A stretch of DNA of 64,000 bases from Glandiceps talaboti (GCF_964340395.1 NC_135556.1:22643723-22707722), one strand, 5' to 3'. Shown: positions 15,501-26,730, numbered from the stretch's first letter. Notes: a model not told the origin generated them from the sequence alone. Numbers and translations are program-made.

Positions 15501-18500
15501 GGATGCCATTCCTAACGACTATGGATGGGTTTAAGGTATTTGTTCTATCCTGCTGGCTATGGTGATGACATAAGCTGATTGCAAGTAATTAATGTATTGT
15601 TAATTCCTAAGTACAAACAATACACAGGTTTTTATAACGAATACCATGTTATCATTTTACATATACCAGACAATGGTTTATAATGATGTCAGATAATGTG
15701 ACAAACATAATAGGGCTTTGTTCAATGTTGTGCTTTTGGCTTGGTTATAATAATGCTAGTGGTAATATGCTATGTATATTGCCTATTGTTTTTTGCATAC
15801 AATCATGTTAATATATGTGCCATACACACAAAAAAATAGAAAATCTACCCTCACATTTAACTTAGTAATTAATTGTAGACTTATATTTCCTCCCCAGTTA
15901 TGTAAAAATTATTCTCACTTTCATTGTTTTAATACCAACAGAGCCCACGTGATGTGAAAGGACAAGTGTCACGAATTGGTTAAAGGCAATCTTTAACCAA
16001 TTTATTCTGTGGTTATTCATGTATGTCGCTTGGATTGCCACCTGTCAAGCATTGCTCCTTATTGTTGATTTACAAGGCACGCATGGATAATTGGAAGTTA
16101 TGTCCAACCTAGAAGGAATATTGACAACACTACAGTAATGTCATTGGTAATAGTCTAAATTGTAATCTTTTCTTACAATTTGGAAAGACTATTCGGTGGT
16201 TGGTTACATTCTCAGGAGGAAGGGGGGGGGGGGGGCATCCGCTAACTGTACAAGACAAGACATACCTGTAAACATGAAGGAAGAGGAGAATTTATACTTT
16301 TAAACTCATTCCATACATGTTGGTCACAAATTGTATTATGATGCATACAATGACATGAAAAGGGCTTAAATACAAGGAAATAATACTAAACAAATACAGA
16401 TGTTTAAAAGTTATATTTAGTTGGTGACTCATATTTTTTTTTTAGACTTGACCTAAATGGGCAAATAGAAGACAATATGTTTATCTATAGATTCTTTGTG
16501 GTCTGTTCAAGGATGCCATAAAATTATAGAGTAACCACATACCATACCAATGACCTGATAGTATACTCAAAATGACACATAGGGGTTTAATGTACTTTCA
16601 ATTCCATTTTAGGAAAGTAATGAGTGTCATGATATGTCTGACAGCAAAGACTGGGCAACCATGATTAACATCTACATGCATGAAAATACGCGTAATATGG
16701 ATATCACATTATATTTCCCCCTCCCACCTCCTCCTCTTGACACTTCCTTGAAATACCGGATAAGGACTCAGAAACCAATTGTTTGAGAAATGTTGTAATA
16801 ATAACATGACCCCTAATTAATGTTCCTAGCACGACCCACAAAGAATCATAAATGTTCCCATGTACTCATACCCTGGTTGACAGATCATACTTGACATTTC
16901 AGGAATTTCAAAAATGATTATAGTACAGTGCAAAATGTCCATTGACAACTTGGGTTTGACCCAGTTAACAACTTAGTGGTAGGCCTAGAAATCCCACAAA
17001 CATTCAAAGGGTCTCTCCACGGCTTTATAGAGTTCCAATCTTTAGTACAATAACTTAAATTTCAAACAAAAATTGTTTTGTTGCACAACTTTTCATGACT
17101 GTTACTATCTTCTGTGGGGAGCAATGATATTGTATTCTGCGTATTTCCTTATTTAATAGTATAGTAGTTTGCATTTGTGGGTGTGTCATCCATGGGAAAG
17201 TCTTATAGACATTTGTCATCCACTACTCTAATCACTCTGCCAGTTCAAAGTTACTTACAATTTTTTTAATTTCAAAAAGCTAGCATAACAGCATATACAT
17301 TTACTGTATGACTTTACTGTATACCACAATTATGTGGGAATTATAATTTGCTGATTTACAAATTTTCAATTTTTGATCTTTATATTACACTTAGAGTTGA
17401 AATCGGACGATTTTGATAGTATAACTTTATTCAAGACATGATGCAATTTATTTATCGATAACATTTTTTAACTTCATGGTTTTTTTTAATTTAGTAGATT
17501 GAACCTTCTGTTTACCAAGTATAATCAAATTTCTAAACCAAAGGAAATAGGATGATGATTTTTCAAGTAATATGTTTAATTTGGAGACAAGTTCAACAAA
17601 AGCTTCCTGTCAGTTGTATTGGGTTTACAATGATAAATATGTTAATGTAGAATGGTACAAGTGAATATTCCATGTCCTCTACAATGTAACTATACGCTGC
17701 CTGTCAACCATACCAAGTATGAGTTGCCTAGATAAGAATACATTCCATGTAGAGCAGAAAATGATGCTAGAAAAACCAATCAATTTTGATATAACACAGA
17801 ACAACTACACATGGCCAGAAAACACATTAGGAAGGCAACACACTAAATAGTAATAATATTGTGACAAGTCAAGAGTCATGTCCACTCTCAGTCTCACTTG
17901 ATAATTATGCAAATGAGGTTGATTAAGTTAGGGGGTTCAACTCAATTTCAAACCTAGCCCTACCACCTACAGCGTTCTTAGATAATTCACAAATATAGAT
18001 CTACTCTTTGACCTAAGGCTAGCCACTATTTTCTTCTTACTGTTAATTTACCCCCCAGTTATTTAGTTGATAAGCAAATGTGACAAATTGAAAGTGACAT
18101 CCTATTGACAATTCTTTACGATTCTCTTCTCCTTAAGAAACAAATCAGGTCATTTGTTGTCACTTCAACACTGCACAGCCTTTGTTAATTTTATGATTAC
18201 ACTACACATATTTAGTTATAACACTGTAGAATTCAAATAGAGTTGAAATGAGTGTTACACTGTATTTTACATGCCAGACTGGTTAAAGATATTGTCTTTG
18301 ACCTTAGGCTATCGTTTTGACAGCTGTGATGAACATGAAAGGTGTGGGTTCACCATTTAGTATGCATCACATATTCTGTTCTAAAGGTGAACAAATTTAC
18401 AAATTAGGAGCTGAATGATGGGGGAGCCCTTTAATTCCATACATTCCAGTCAAAATTTAAGATTGTCAATTATGTTGGTATTTTTTTAAACCACAGATTC

Positions 18501-19262
18501 AACACATGTTAATTATGGGACTGGTTATAATTTTATCTGGGGTACAGATACCATGGAAGACGAGATATGTTTGTATGTCAAGTACATCTCTAGGCTTGAC
18601 AAGATGGGAAATTGTAAGATTTGGGGATAAGAAACGTATAACACAGACGAGAAAGTAGATTTGCTACAAATCATTTTAGCGGAATAGTGAGTCATACTGA
18701 GTGATAGGACATGACTGGCATGATAGTATACACTGAACTCGTACAACTGTGCTAATAGCATTGGACATTGAAAATACCATTTTATCACATCCACTTTGAA
18801 TATAATACGTGTGGGTGGTCCTTTAACATTAGGTGCTTTCATTGACAACAATCTAATGTCAAAATCCCTATCACACGGTTGTAGTATAGACAGAAGTGGG
18901 GACATCCCCTGCGTTTAGGTCAGGCCCAACCCAAACAATAAATTTGACCCACAACGCCAGCCTTACAAGGTCAATATTACGGCGTGCAGTGCGTCTACTT
19001 ACCACGTATCTTCATCTGCGTCATTTTCAGAGTCTAACATTAACTCCTCAATAGTGTCTAAGCTTAAATTTGCGAAATCTTTTGTAAAAGTGTCTCTGTC
19101 TGACTCGGCAAGTTTACTGATTTCTGTCGAACCCGTTTCCATTTCACCGTCTATATTCGTTCGGTTTCGTAGCTGTTCATTTTGTCTTTCCAATTTCTTA
19201 ACTAAATCCTGCAGTTTCTTGACCTGAACTTCAGGATCGACGCCAGAGTCCTTATCTCCCAT
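547..19262 (-). CDS. SLAIN: SLAIN motif-containing protein (SLAIN1/2-like), 5' two coding exons, partial
   Basis: Exon 1 is 19003-19262 (ATG at 19262, 86 codons plus TG, donor GTAAGT). Exon 2 is 547-695 (acceptor ACAG, 49 codons between one-base overhangs, donor GTAAGT). The phases match and the junction codon becomes Trp, giving EDTW-LYASP. The N-terminus (VKKLQDLVKKLERQNEQLR) is the coiled-coil start of vertebrate SLAIN1/2. Exon 2 has the family block RRVSPYKWTRQDFDHPSSD followed by KARKSL, like human SLAIN2 KSVSPLVWCRQVLDYPSPD. SLAIN proteins bind EB1/CLIP/ch-TOG at microtubule plus ends and promote growth (family knowledge). The remaining exons, including the C-terminal SxIP-type repeats, lie left of position 1. 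Intron 1 is about 18.3 kb and contains no other gene that I can support. The acidic stretch MLDSENDADED just before the junction also fits the family. Whether this is the ancestor of both vertebrate paralogues cannot be told from two exons. Confidence 0.9.
1321..1414. repeat. Short hairpin element
   Basis: Arms TAGTATCGAATAAAC ... AACACAACTTGAAAA and its inverse (TTTCAAGTTTGTGTT ... GTTTAATTCGATGCTA) surround a 13-bp centre. Arm length is about 40 bp with few mismatches. It lies in SLAIN intron 1. Confidence 0.85.
1937..2225. repeat. (CATA)n/(CA)n microsatellite
   Basis: About 290 bp of CA and CATA units, uninterrupted CATA from about 2036 to 2134. Open frames through it encode only Tyr-Ile-His-Thr or Met-Tyr-Val-Cys strings and are artefacts. 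Confidence 0.98.
2617..2701. repeat. Triplicated GTTTAACGTCATC-type motif with inverted copy
   Basis: GATGACGTTTAACGTGAAAT is followed by two inverse copies (GTTAAACGTCATGA and GTTAAACGTCATC) within 85 bp, so the segment can fold back on itself. TGACGT is a CRE-like core, though no gene start is near. Confidence 0.6.
3340..3416. mobile_element. MITE family H, partial copy
   Basis: GGGAAACCCTGGTATAAAAT, then GTAGATTTTACCTAC and GACAAAAACACTG, follow the right half of 14673-14859 in order. Confidence 0.55.
3420..8140. other. SLAIN intron 1 stretch with no recognised gene
   Basis: AT-rich sequence with scattered TACATGTA motifs, a G run at 4938-4950 and a perfect 12-bp stem-loop (TGTGTATAGATG ... 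CATCTATACACA, 7255-7287). No conserved protein-like frame was found on either strand. Confidence 0.6.
8150..8450 (+). repeat. Dispersed repeat family D, copy 1
   Basis: It shares a long collinear series with 22970-23330: ACCGTATGGTCAAAT, GGAGGTTGAGTTTGTAGTAA, ACCAATTAC, AGAATTTGTC-ATTTGACTAC and TAGAAAACGAG. Family type is unknown; no terminal repeat or coding frame was seen. Confidence 0.7.
8744..8924. mobile_element. MITE family P (CAGGGCTC ends), copy 1
   Basis: Ends CAGGGCTCGATTTTAACG and TTATTTTGAGCCCTG are inverse. The interior holds repeated GGTAGTC/GACTACC. A second, longer copy is at 50735-51057. It lies in SLAIN intron 1. Confidence 0.75.
9580..9905. repeat. Degenerate (CAGTA)n pentanucleotide array with (AATAG)n tail
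   Basis: About 320 bp of CAGTA/CAGTG/CAATG/CAATA pentamers. The 9836-9865 part is homogeneous AATAG. Open frames over it are low-complexity artefacts. Confidence 0.95.
10330..10660. repeat. Degenerate minisatellite (TATCTAGAACCCAAATA...)
   Basis: GTATCTAGAACCCAAAT-type blocks followed by ACAGAGAATGGTTGGGTA recur about six times at irregular spacing of 40-60 bp. They have diverged strongly. Confidence 0.65.
12695..13015 (+). mobile_element. Dispersed palindromic repeat family B, copy 1
   Basis: It begins GACAGAACCCCATGACATGC and has GTATTTGCATGAGTGCTTAC and TTCTCTGTGGCAGTACTTTC. Then comes the inverse series (GTGCAAATACCC ... GGGTTCTG) and a tail with TTTGCATATCATTTGCATGC. The same order is seen at 40707-41100 and, inverted, at 22255-22622. 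Confidence 0.75.
14566..14595. repeat. (CATT)n microsatellite
   Basis: About seven CATT-type tetramers with small interruptions. Confidence 0.85.
14673..14859. mobile_element. MITE family H (CAGTGTTTTTGCTAA ends), 187 bp
   Basis: CAGTGTTTTTGCTAAC at the left and CTTAGCAAAAACACTG at the right are inverse over about 15 bp. The element is flanked on both sides by CTCAT, a probable 5-bp target duplication. A related right half (ACCCTGGTATAAAATCTC ... GACAAAAACACTG) is at 3340-3416, and a possible fragment is near 44460-44530. Confidence 0.75.
15140..18990. other. SLAIN intron 1 stretch with no recognised gene
   Basis: No coding-like frame and no clear multi-copy repeat apart from the 15974 stem-loop and a G run near 16222-16236. 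The longest open frame (18525-18905, minus) has no recognisable family and ends 97 bp beyond the SLAIN exon 1 donor. Confidence 0.55.
15974..16002. repeat. Perfect 12-bp stem-loop
   Basis: AATTGGTTAAAG, loop GCAAT, CTTTAACCAATT. The pairing is complete. It lies in SLAIN intron 1; purpose unknown. Confidence 0.7.
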
Positions 19263-19351
19263 AATATTTCGGTGTATCTCTCTCTTCCCTCCGGTTATCC
19301 GTCAAAACAGTAATATTTTCCTTGGGACAACTGTCACTTAGTCCGTCTGTG

Positions 19352-19385
19352 ATCCGCCATATTAGAAATAAGCTACGCATGCGCA
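19352..19385 (-). promoter_or_regulatory. NRF1-like and YY1-like promoter motifs of the SLAIN gene
   Basis: The palindromic-type motif CGCATGCGCA (19376-19385) matches the NRF1 consensus. AATATGGCGGAT on the minus strand (19352-19363) matches the YY1 consensus. Both lie 90-125 bp upstream of the SLAIN start codon in a locally CpG-containing stretch, the usual setting of a TATA-less housekeeping promoter. The transcription start itself is not visible. Confidence 0.6.
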
Positions 19386-19914
19386 TATCTGAACCATGGT
19401 AAACAAAAGAGCATCTGTGAATGTCTACCATGAAGATGTACGTAATTCGTAATACATGACGTACGTACGTCCTGTTAAAATGTTTGTACATGTGGCGACA
19501 ATTCTGTATATGTGGCCTTTCATGGTTTCTCGCCCTTGTGAGAAAGTATACGCAATCCATAACCAGATATTAGATAGTACTCTATTATGTAATTGTTGGA
19601 AAAAGTTCGATATGATCGATAACTGAGAACAACATTCGTGGTTGTTTTTAGTACACACGGTTTCTTTTATATGAATAAGCTGGCGCACTTCGCTGTATTT
19701 CCCTTCCTTACATCAGAAAAGCATAGTTGTAGGATGTGGTTGTGTCTCTTGACCTGGACGATAAGATTTGTTGGTGTCATAGCTATCACGTGATTAAGTA
19801 TTATTAAATTTCAATATTATAGTATCTTATCTATGGATTTCTAATGATCTTGCGTGATTGATTGTCGCAATCTTGGAACATAATCAATTTAAGAATCTGA
19901 TTTCTAGCAATGTC

Positions 19915-19919
19915 AAAAA
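19915..19919 (-). terminator. RNA polymerase III terminator of tRNA-Lys
   Basis: Five consecutive T on the minus strand, 9 nt past the tRNA 3' end. This is the standard Pol III stop signal. Confidence 0.75.
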
Positions 19920-19927
19920 GTAATGTG

Positions 19928-20000
19928 CGCCCAACGTGGGGCTCGAACCCACGACCCTGAGATTAAGAGTCTCATGCTCTACCGACTGAGCTAGCCGGGC
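19928..20000 (-). tRNA. tRNA-Lys(CTT): tRNA-Lys (anticodon CTT)
   Basis: A 73-nt cloverleaf reads on the minus strand. The acceptor stem GCCCGGC/GTTGGGC is followed by discriminator G. The A box is within TAGCTCAGTCGGTAGAGC, the anticodon loop CTCTTAA carries CTT, and the B box is GGTTCGAGCCC. There is no intron and CCA is not encoded. It lies 0.7 kb upstream of SLAIN. A run of five T on the minus strand 9 nt downstream (19915-19919) would terminate RNA polymerase III. Stem pairing is complete apart from one G-T pair in the acceptor stem, so this looks like a functional gene rather than a tRNA-derived SINE. Confidence 0.97.
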
Positions 20001-20317
20001 AGATGCTTCGATTTGATCACTGATCAGTTAATCACGTGGTCAGTGGAATACGTTGCGTTGACACTTTCTTGGTGATCATTCAATTGGTGTTTCCACAGGG
20101 TCTGTCTCTTACAGCTCAAGGAACTTTCTGATTCAAGTGAATTGATATGTAGGCCTATTTGATTCTATAATAGATGTATTAAATGTTCATTTGGTGTTCT
20201 GAAGTATATTATAACACCTACATGTATTACATTGTATTAACATCGATAAAATTATTTAGTAACAGTACCTGTGACGTGATACAAACATTGCTGTTAAAAA
20301 CAACCCCCCCCCCCATA

Positions 20318-20476
20318 ATAAAAAAAAATAAAATAAAATAAAATAAAATGAAATAAAATAAAATAAAATGAAATAAAATAAAATAAAATAAAATAAAATA
20401 AAATTAAATTAAATTAAATTAAATTAAATTAAATAAAATGAAATAAAATAAAATAAAATAAAATAAATAAAATAAC
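20318..20476. repeat. (AAAAT)n pentanucleotide array
   Basis: About 160 bp of AAAAT units, with an inner block of AAATT (about 20400-20433) and scattered AAATG variants. Preceded by a C run (20305-20314). Confidence 0.97.
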
Positions 20477-21624
20477 GGCAAATCTTCTAAATCCATAGAC
20501 CCGTCGATAAATTGAAGGCCCTTTTCGACAAAATGTTAGTCGCTTTCTCCGTGACGTTCCGAATCATCATTTTCGTTGATTCGGACTTATAGCTTGAAAG
20601 TAAATTAACAAGACAAACACACGACTTTAATATTAAAACTGACGTACATGGTAATGTATTACTAGAACAACCCAGAAAGTCGAAGAGTTCTTTCCGTTAT
20701 AATTACGTTCCATTTTGTTCAATTATACACAAGTTATTTTACAGATTAAACATTTATCTCTCTTCCTCTCTTCATTTTACTCTCTGATTAAACCAGTCTT
20801 TTGGCGTACTTTTAATTGTAGGCTACAACGCAAATCATTGTACAAAAAAAAACACAATCGAAGCAGCACACTGAGGAATGGGGGAATAAGTAAGAAAGGC
20901 CCACCAGTTCCATTCACTTTAAATTTCAAACTATTAGAAGAGAGGTGATCACATATCTATTCAGCTACTATACCAGCCTGCTGGTCTAGCTGTAACCTGA
21001 GGTTTCTCATCTTGATCATGACCAACTATAAACTCGAAGTAGACACTGACACTGATAAAGACTTTTGACACAATGCGTCAGTAGGCAGAGCAGTATCTTG
21101 GATACTATGAAACATGGCAAACAAGTAGCGTTGATAATATCAATTTTTAAATGATGCGTTTCAACTGCCACTTTTTTTTTTTTTTTTTTTTTTTTAGATA
21201 CAATATAGCTTCAGTTACACCAAAAATGAAATTAAAAAATTGTGTAACGGCGTGATTTTAAAACTATTTCCCACCGGTATAATGGTTGGAATTTTGTGTG
21301 TAACTTGTATCTTTCCACACCCCATTTCATAATGATACGGCAGACAATGCTTCTGATTATGTGTATTTTATTGTCTTTCAGGAACAAGGAGAAGTTGCGG
21401 CGGGTGGAGGGGGCTGGGGAGAAAATGTTTTGCGAAATATTTTTTCTTAGCGTTTGTGCAGATGATGAACAACAATGTATAATTAAGAATAGGACAAAAT
21501 AAAGTGATGCAAAGCCAAATACATCTTGTTCATACTGCATTCAGTTGCAATTGTCGCTATGATATGACTAGTTAATATTTGTGCCCACTTCAGCAAATTT
21601 CTGCTAGCTTGTTCCCTAAACATT

Positions 21625-21730
21625 CTCGCAAACCAGAGCTTTTATATTTCTTCCGCGACACCTGGCGGTGCGTCTTGGACAGTGCTGTATAAAACTAAAG
21701 AGTTCGAGGCTGTGGTTTACAAGATTTATA
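21625..21730 (+). repeat. Dispersed repeat family F, copy 1
   Basis: TCGCAAACCAGAGCTTTTAT, GGTGCGTCTTGGACAGTGC and GAGGCTGTGGTTTAC occur in the same order at 48935-49040. Confidence 0.6.
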
Positions 21731-22254
21731 AAAGTGCGCATTCTACACTGTCTCGTTTGCCTGACATTATCTCAGTCAGTTTCTTTCTTTCCTTGTGAAC
21801 AAAATGTAAATCTCAGTAAAGACACTTGTGACCATTGATATGTCTCATTCACCATTTGCGAACTTGTTAGGCCTAGTTGTTAAATTACATCGCCAGAGGG
21901 CGCTGTTTATTATTTGGGAATTTAAATGTAAACACTTTTCAGATTACCAGGGTAATTTTTGCATCAGAGCTGTTTAAGTAAATACAAAATAGCAGGAGAA
22001 ATGGCTATAGTGGGGGTGGGGGGATTTTCTCAAGTAAACACCATTAATGACTCATTATAGCTACATGTAAAAACTACTTGTACAAGCTTTATAGGACATA
22101 TGTACTTTATCACAATCAATAGTTATCTCAAATTTGAAGCTTGCACACATACATTATTGTCTAATTACTCTAAAACCATTTCAGTATGGCAAATAATATG
22201 ACTTACATTTCATTTTTATACATAATACTATAAATTATGACATAAGTACCAGAG

Positions 22255-22622
22255 ATTACTTGTACTGGTGAAAGTGCATACTAGTGGTATTTTCACTGGA
22301 GTGCAATACCGAAAACATTATTGTATACCTGCATGCAAATTATATGCAAATGAGGGTGCAATCGTTTGCTACGCACAAAATCGCATGATTGCGCTGTATG
22401 ATTTTTATGGTAATTTGTCGTTTCAGATAAACATATGTAATAATAACAGAACCCCCATGGCACGTGAGTTTCAGTGTGGGGTACTCGGGTATTTGCACTC
22501 TCGCTTGCAATGTTTTCTGCTGAACTTTCACTCGTATGGCACAGAGAACACTGCAAGCACTCATGGCAAATACCCTGAGTATGCAACACTTGCACTCACG
22601 TGCCATGGGGTTCTGTCATATT
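22255..22622 (-). mobile_element. Dispersed palindromic repeat family B, copy 2 (best preserved)
   Basis: The palindromic core 22449-22618 has arms of about 60-70 bp: CAGAACCCCCATGGCACGTG ... GGGTATTTGCACTCTCGCTT, and the inverse GCAAATACCC ... CACGTGCCATGGGGTTCTG. The tail carries CATGCAAATTATATGCAAAT, two octamer-like ATGCAAAT motifs. Open frames here on both strands are by-products of the palindrome. Confidence 0.8.
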
Positions 22623-22969
22623 AGTCATCATTCTGGGGAGATCACTATAACCAGTTAGTAGACCTTTAAAAAAAAAAGTTAAGTGAAGCATTTAATAATA
22701 ATATAGTACCAAAATCCTCAACATGTATTAAAAGTATGAAAATGAATTTGTTTAGAACTTTATGGTAGATGTACTTAGATGTACTGAATGCTGAAGATAA
22801 TAATCTTGGTGTTACCTACTGGGTATAAAATGATGTGAATGTAAACAATATGGTTGGTGTTGTACTAGGTTTGTACTATAGTACATGTAAATTAGACTCT
22901 GTGTTATCAGTGGAGATAAAGCCCACACATCATGCACATAATCTAGTAACTGTGGTGATTTCCTATGAT

Positions 22970-23330
22970 CTCTCTCTACACCGTATAGTCAAATGGATTT
23001 CTCTGGCACAGCATTCCATTCTTATCACAGACACTGGTAGTTTAATGCTATTGGAATATTGATATAAACATGTTATGGCATCTTCACATGACTTACTTAC
23101 AAACTGGAGGTTGAGTTTGTAGTAAACTGAATGTAGTAACCAATTACAAACGCTTGTCAATGTGTGTTGGCTTACTACTGACATGCACTGTCCACCCTTT
23201 CTCTAGCAGGAGATTTAGATAAATTTCCAGTAGAATTTGTCAATTTGACTACACAGTGGAGAAAAAGATTATAGAAAACGAGTCTACACGTAGATTTACT
23301 AGACTGGCCCACACAGTAATGACAAGGAAA
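22970..23330 (+). repeat. Dispersed repeat family D, copy 2
   Basis: A direct relative of 8150-8450 with the same ordered blocks, including GGAGGTTGAGTTTGTAGTAA and TAGAAAACGAG, but with about 60 bp extra near 23150-23210. Confidence 0.7.
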
Positions 23331-24727
23331 TTCAGCACCAACGATTGATTTAATTGTCTAGTAACAAATCAATGCATACAGTAACTGCATTTTTAGTGAG
23401 ACAAATCAAATTGTAAATAAAACAGTAGCAGGGATACCAAGTGCATTTTCATGACAACACTCATCACCAATTTCATATTATCGCAAATATTCAACCTATG
23501 AGTTTACAATTTATTCCAATTTTTAACAAAAACAACTACAGTTTAGCTGTACATGACACAAAATTGAAAACTGTATTCACTTAATTTCATATCTTAAATG
23601 TTTATCCTCAAGATAAGCACTGTTTGTGTTTTAACCGAGCTACCAAAGTATAACCAAAGTGAATTCCATTGTATAATTTTATACTTATGGCAATAAAGTT
23701 AATAATAATAATAATAAGCATTGCACAGAACATAATCTAATAACCTAATCAATTCTATATACCTGCAATACAATTTTGCCATCTAGATGTTTTAATACAA
23801 TTAACAATCAGTTAATTTCTTTGGTTGACACCATGACTTCTGCTTCTATTGCTACACATGTATTACTACAGGCATGCATGTATAAGTCAACCTTCTTGTC
23901 TTATTTTCACTCTTTAGCTTGAGGTAAAATTGCAAACACAGGATATAACTATTTAGCTCTACATAATGTACAGCAGATTTCAAAATACCATTCAGCAGCT
24001 CTGTTTGATACAATCACGCAGAAACCACTAAGAAACTAAGTATACTACACTCTAAGATAGAAAGATTGAATGAATACAGTTTCTTGCTGTATTTTGTCAA
24101 AATGAAATGAACTAACATGCCACCATACAAATGCAGATGTCAAAACTCTGACACCCACGTGTCTGTGTTGCGTTGCAGTACATTGGTTTAACTGGTTCAT
24201 TACATTCAGACTAAACATAGAAAGAACTTGCAATCTTGCTATTAAAGTGTAGCATGTGTAGTTTCTTCTTGACTGTACAGTGGTTGTATCAAACAGAGCT
24301 GCTAAATGGCATTTTGAAATCTGCTGTAATAGTTTGTAACAGTACTCTATAGCTGTTTTATATCTTAAAATATTCAGCCTTGGATAAGCATTGCACACTC
24401 GACTTCTATACCATGATAAGTTTTCAATAAAATGAGCTGCACATTTCAAAAAAAATTAACCTGCTTTTAATGCAATACTTGAAAGCAAAAGTCATAAATA
24501 AACATTGCACACAACTTAAAGCGGCATAAACTGAGTTTATAAATATTTGGCGTTAATTTTTACTTCAAATTAAAAGTTACTTGCATCATCTCTTGCTATT
24601 TATTATAATACTCAACCACAGGTATTCAGACATATGATATCATATAAATGATTCAATGACATAATTAAGTATACTACAGATATGTTGAGGAAACTCCTAA
24701 CATGCCATCAACTTAGCAGGAGATGAC

Positions 24728-25086
24728 TGTTAGTCTAGATGCTATCTGTAGCTTCAAGTCTCTTCTCATGTCTAGCTAAATGAGGTCCTGAGATGGTATT
24801 TAAAATTCAAACGAAGCCATCCCATGCACAGTGTTTAACATCACGTCTTTGTTAATCAATCACAGAATTCTGATATATTAACGTTTATTGGGGCAGTTAC
24901 ATAATGTCTAAATATAGTACATTTTTCAGATCAGGACACTATTTATACACTGTTTACATCATTCTAACAGTTGGAGGTTTACTCATTTACATGAATAACT
25001 GTTGGTTTATGATTTCTCACTGAGCTAGATGGAGTGAAGAGAGACCTTGAGATTTGAAGCCATTGATACCATCTAGACTAATTTTT
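24728..25086. repeat. Inverted repeat of a TTAGTCTAGATG-type motif
   Basis: GTTAGTCTAGATGCTATCTG ... GCTTCAAGTCTC ... TCTAGCTAAATGAG (24728-24787) is the inverse of the segment ending TACCATCTAGACTAATTTT (25020-25086). A third, plus-oriented relative of the latter is at 3058-3103 (GAGATTTGATATCACAGATACC). It overlaps the end of a 73-codon open frame at 25017-25238. Confidence 0.5.
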
Positions 25087-26636
25087 ACAACACTGATGGC
25101 ATGCTCAACATGAGCATCATACTTGAATGGTTCAATCCTCTCATGGTTGAAGGGTAAATGTTTTTCACTCCTAACTTGCACTTGCTTGTAGTGAAGTGCA
25201 TGACTGGCAATTCTTGGTACCTGCAATAGCTTTTTCATGCTAGAGGGTCAAAGTACAACAAAAAGGTCGACTTATTCCCACACGCGCCTATAGTAATGCA
25301 TGTGATGCCCGTGGATTGGCAGTTGTGGTGTCGACCAAGAAATTAAATGTTCATTCTTTTTATGATGCACCTAGGCAGTAATATTCTATTTCAGGTACCG
25401 AGTATTATCAGTTGGCTGTGATGGGAAAATACAGGTACTACCATATTTGCTTGACTGCCAACCAACTATTCCAGCACAATTGAACTATTTTGAGAGCTCT
25501 CTCTACTGAAGGGAGTGCATGACATTCTTTCAAGGAAATAATGCAACCAAAGTGTAGGTGCAATCAGTCTCATTGTACCATCGAGTACAGAGGCTGGGGC
25601 AGAAACTGTGATAATGCAGTTTTTCTATGCACTACCACTATTAAACTACAAATCAACCAATAGCAGATTAAGTTTTAGGCAAGTATTTTCACTTGAGTAG
25701 AATCAGCTTGTACCACTTAACTTAATATTTTGTTTTTTTAAATCTAAAGTTAAATTTTCATATCATCTTTTTTGGTTCCTTTGCATTTACAAGAAACATA
25801 CAAACTTAAGTGGTTTATGATACCATATAATTATGGCACTTCAGTAAACTACTGTAGTAAATCAACAACATAAACAAATCTTTGCATAATACTATAGATA
25901 TTAATGTTAATACTTAGTACTGTAAATAAATTTGACAAATTACAACTGATAAAATCTTCCTCTATTTTTGTTATTGAGTACAACCTATAAATACATTTGA
26001 CTTGTACTTCAAGGTCAAATCAGACTACCACAGTGCATTATGGGTAAAACACCAACAACATCTGACCTCACATCCAATGCACTGTTGACACAAATTACTA
26101 ACTTTTGCCATTTTTGAATATATGCACTGCCTTGTGCTATTTGAGCAAAACTGTTCTTCTGCCTTGAATTTCCTTACAAAATCATACTACTATAACACCC
26201 CCCCCCCCCAACAACAACCCCCAACAACCCCAGTTGCAACTGCCACTGGTCTTTCTTGTTGTGAATCCCTATCTTGTTGAAAGTAAACAAATTACAGCTG
26301 TGATTTTTATGACTAGTCTAGGTGGTAACAATTGCATTTTATGTATATATAATTATATGAGCTACATTTTATGCTTGCCCTTATTTTCTATGTTATTCAT
26401 ACTTAGTTTAAAAAAAATTACAAGAGATTACACACTAAGGTATAGCAAAACAGCTGTGAAAAGTACAGAACAAAAGAGAAATTCTAGTGTTATAAAAAGA
26501 TGAAGAATATGCATTTTTGGCTAGACTTATTGATCATTGTGGTTACTCAGGGGTGATGGTGCCTAGAATGTTTCTAGCCACAACATATCCACAATATCCA
26601 AGCAACCATTTGAAATGAAAACTGTCTATATCTATT

Positions 26637-26730
26637 CTGTAAGGTAAGCCATGGTAGGGCGCCCTCACACATCAGTCAACCCCTTTCACAAGAGACCGGT
26701 GAGGGCAGAGCGACATGACATATCTTACAG
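26637..26730 (+). mobile_element. Miniature element family G, copy 1 (94 bp)
   Basis: Ends CTGTAAGGTAAGCCATG and CATGACATATCTTACAG are inverse. The interior is GGGCGCCCTCACACATCAGT ... CCGGTGAGGGCAGAG. An inverted copy is at 30687-30768 and half a copy at 38800-38834. Confidence 0.85.

Noticed and set aside
22268-22624. 100-118 aa frames on both strands
   Set aside because: They lie over the family B palindrome, so the two strands read almost the same sequence; no family is recognisable.
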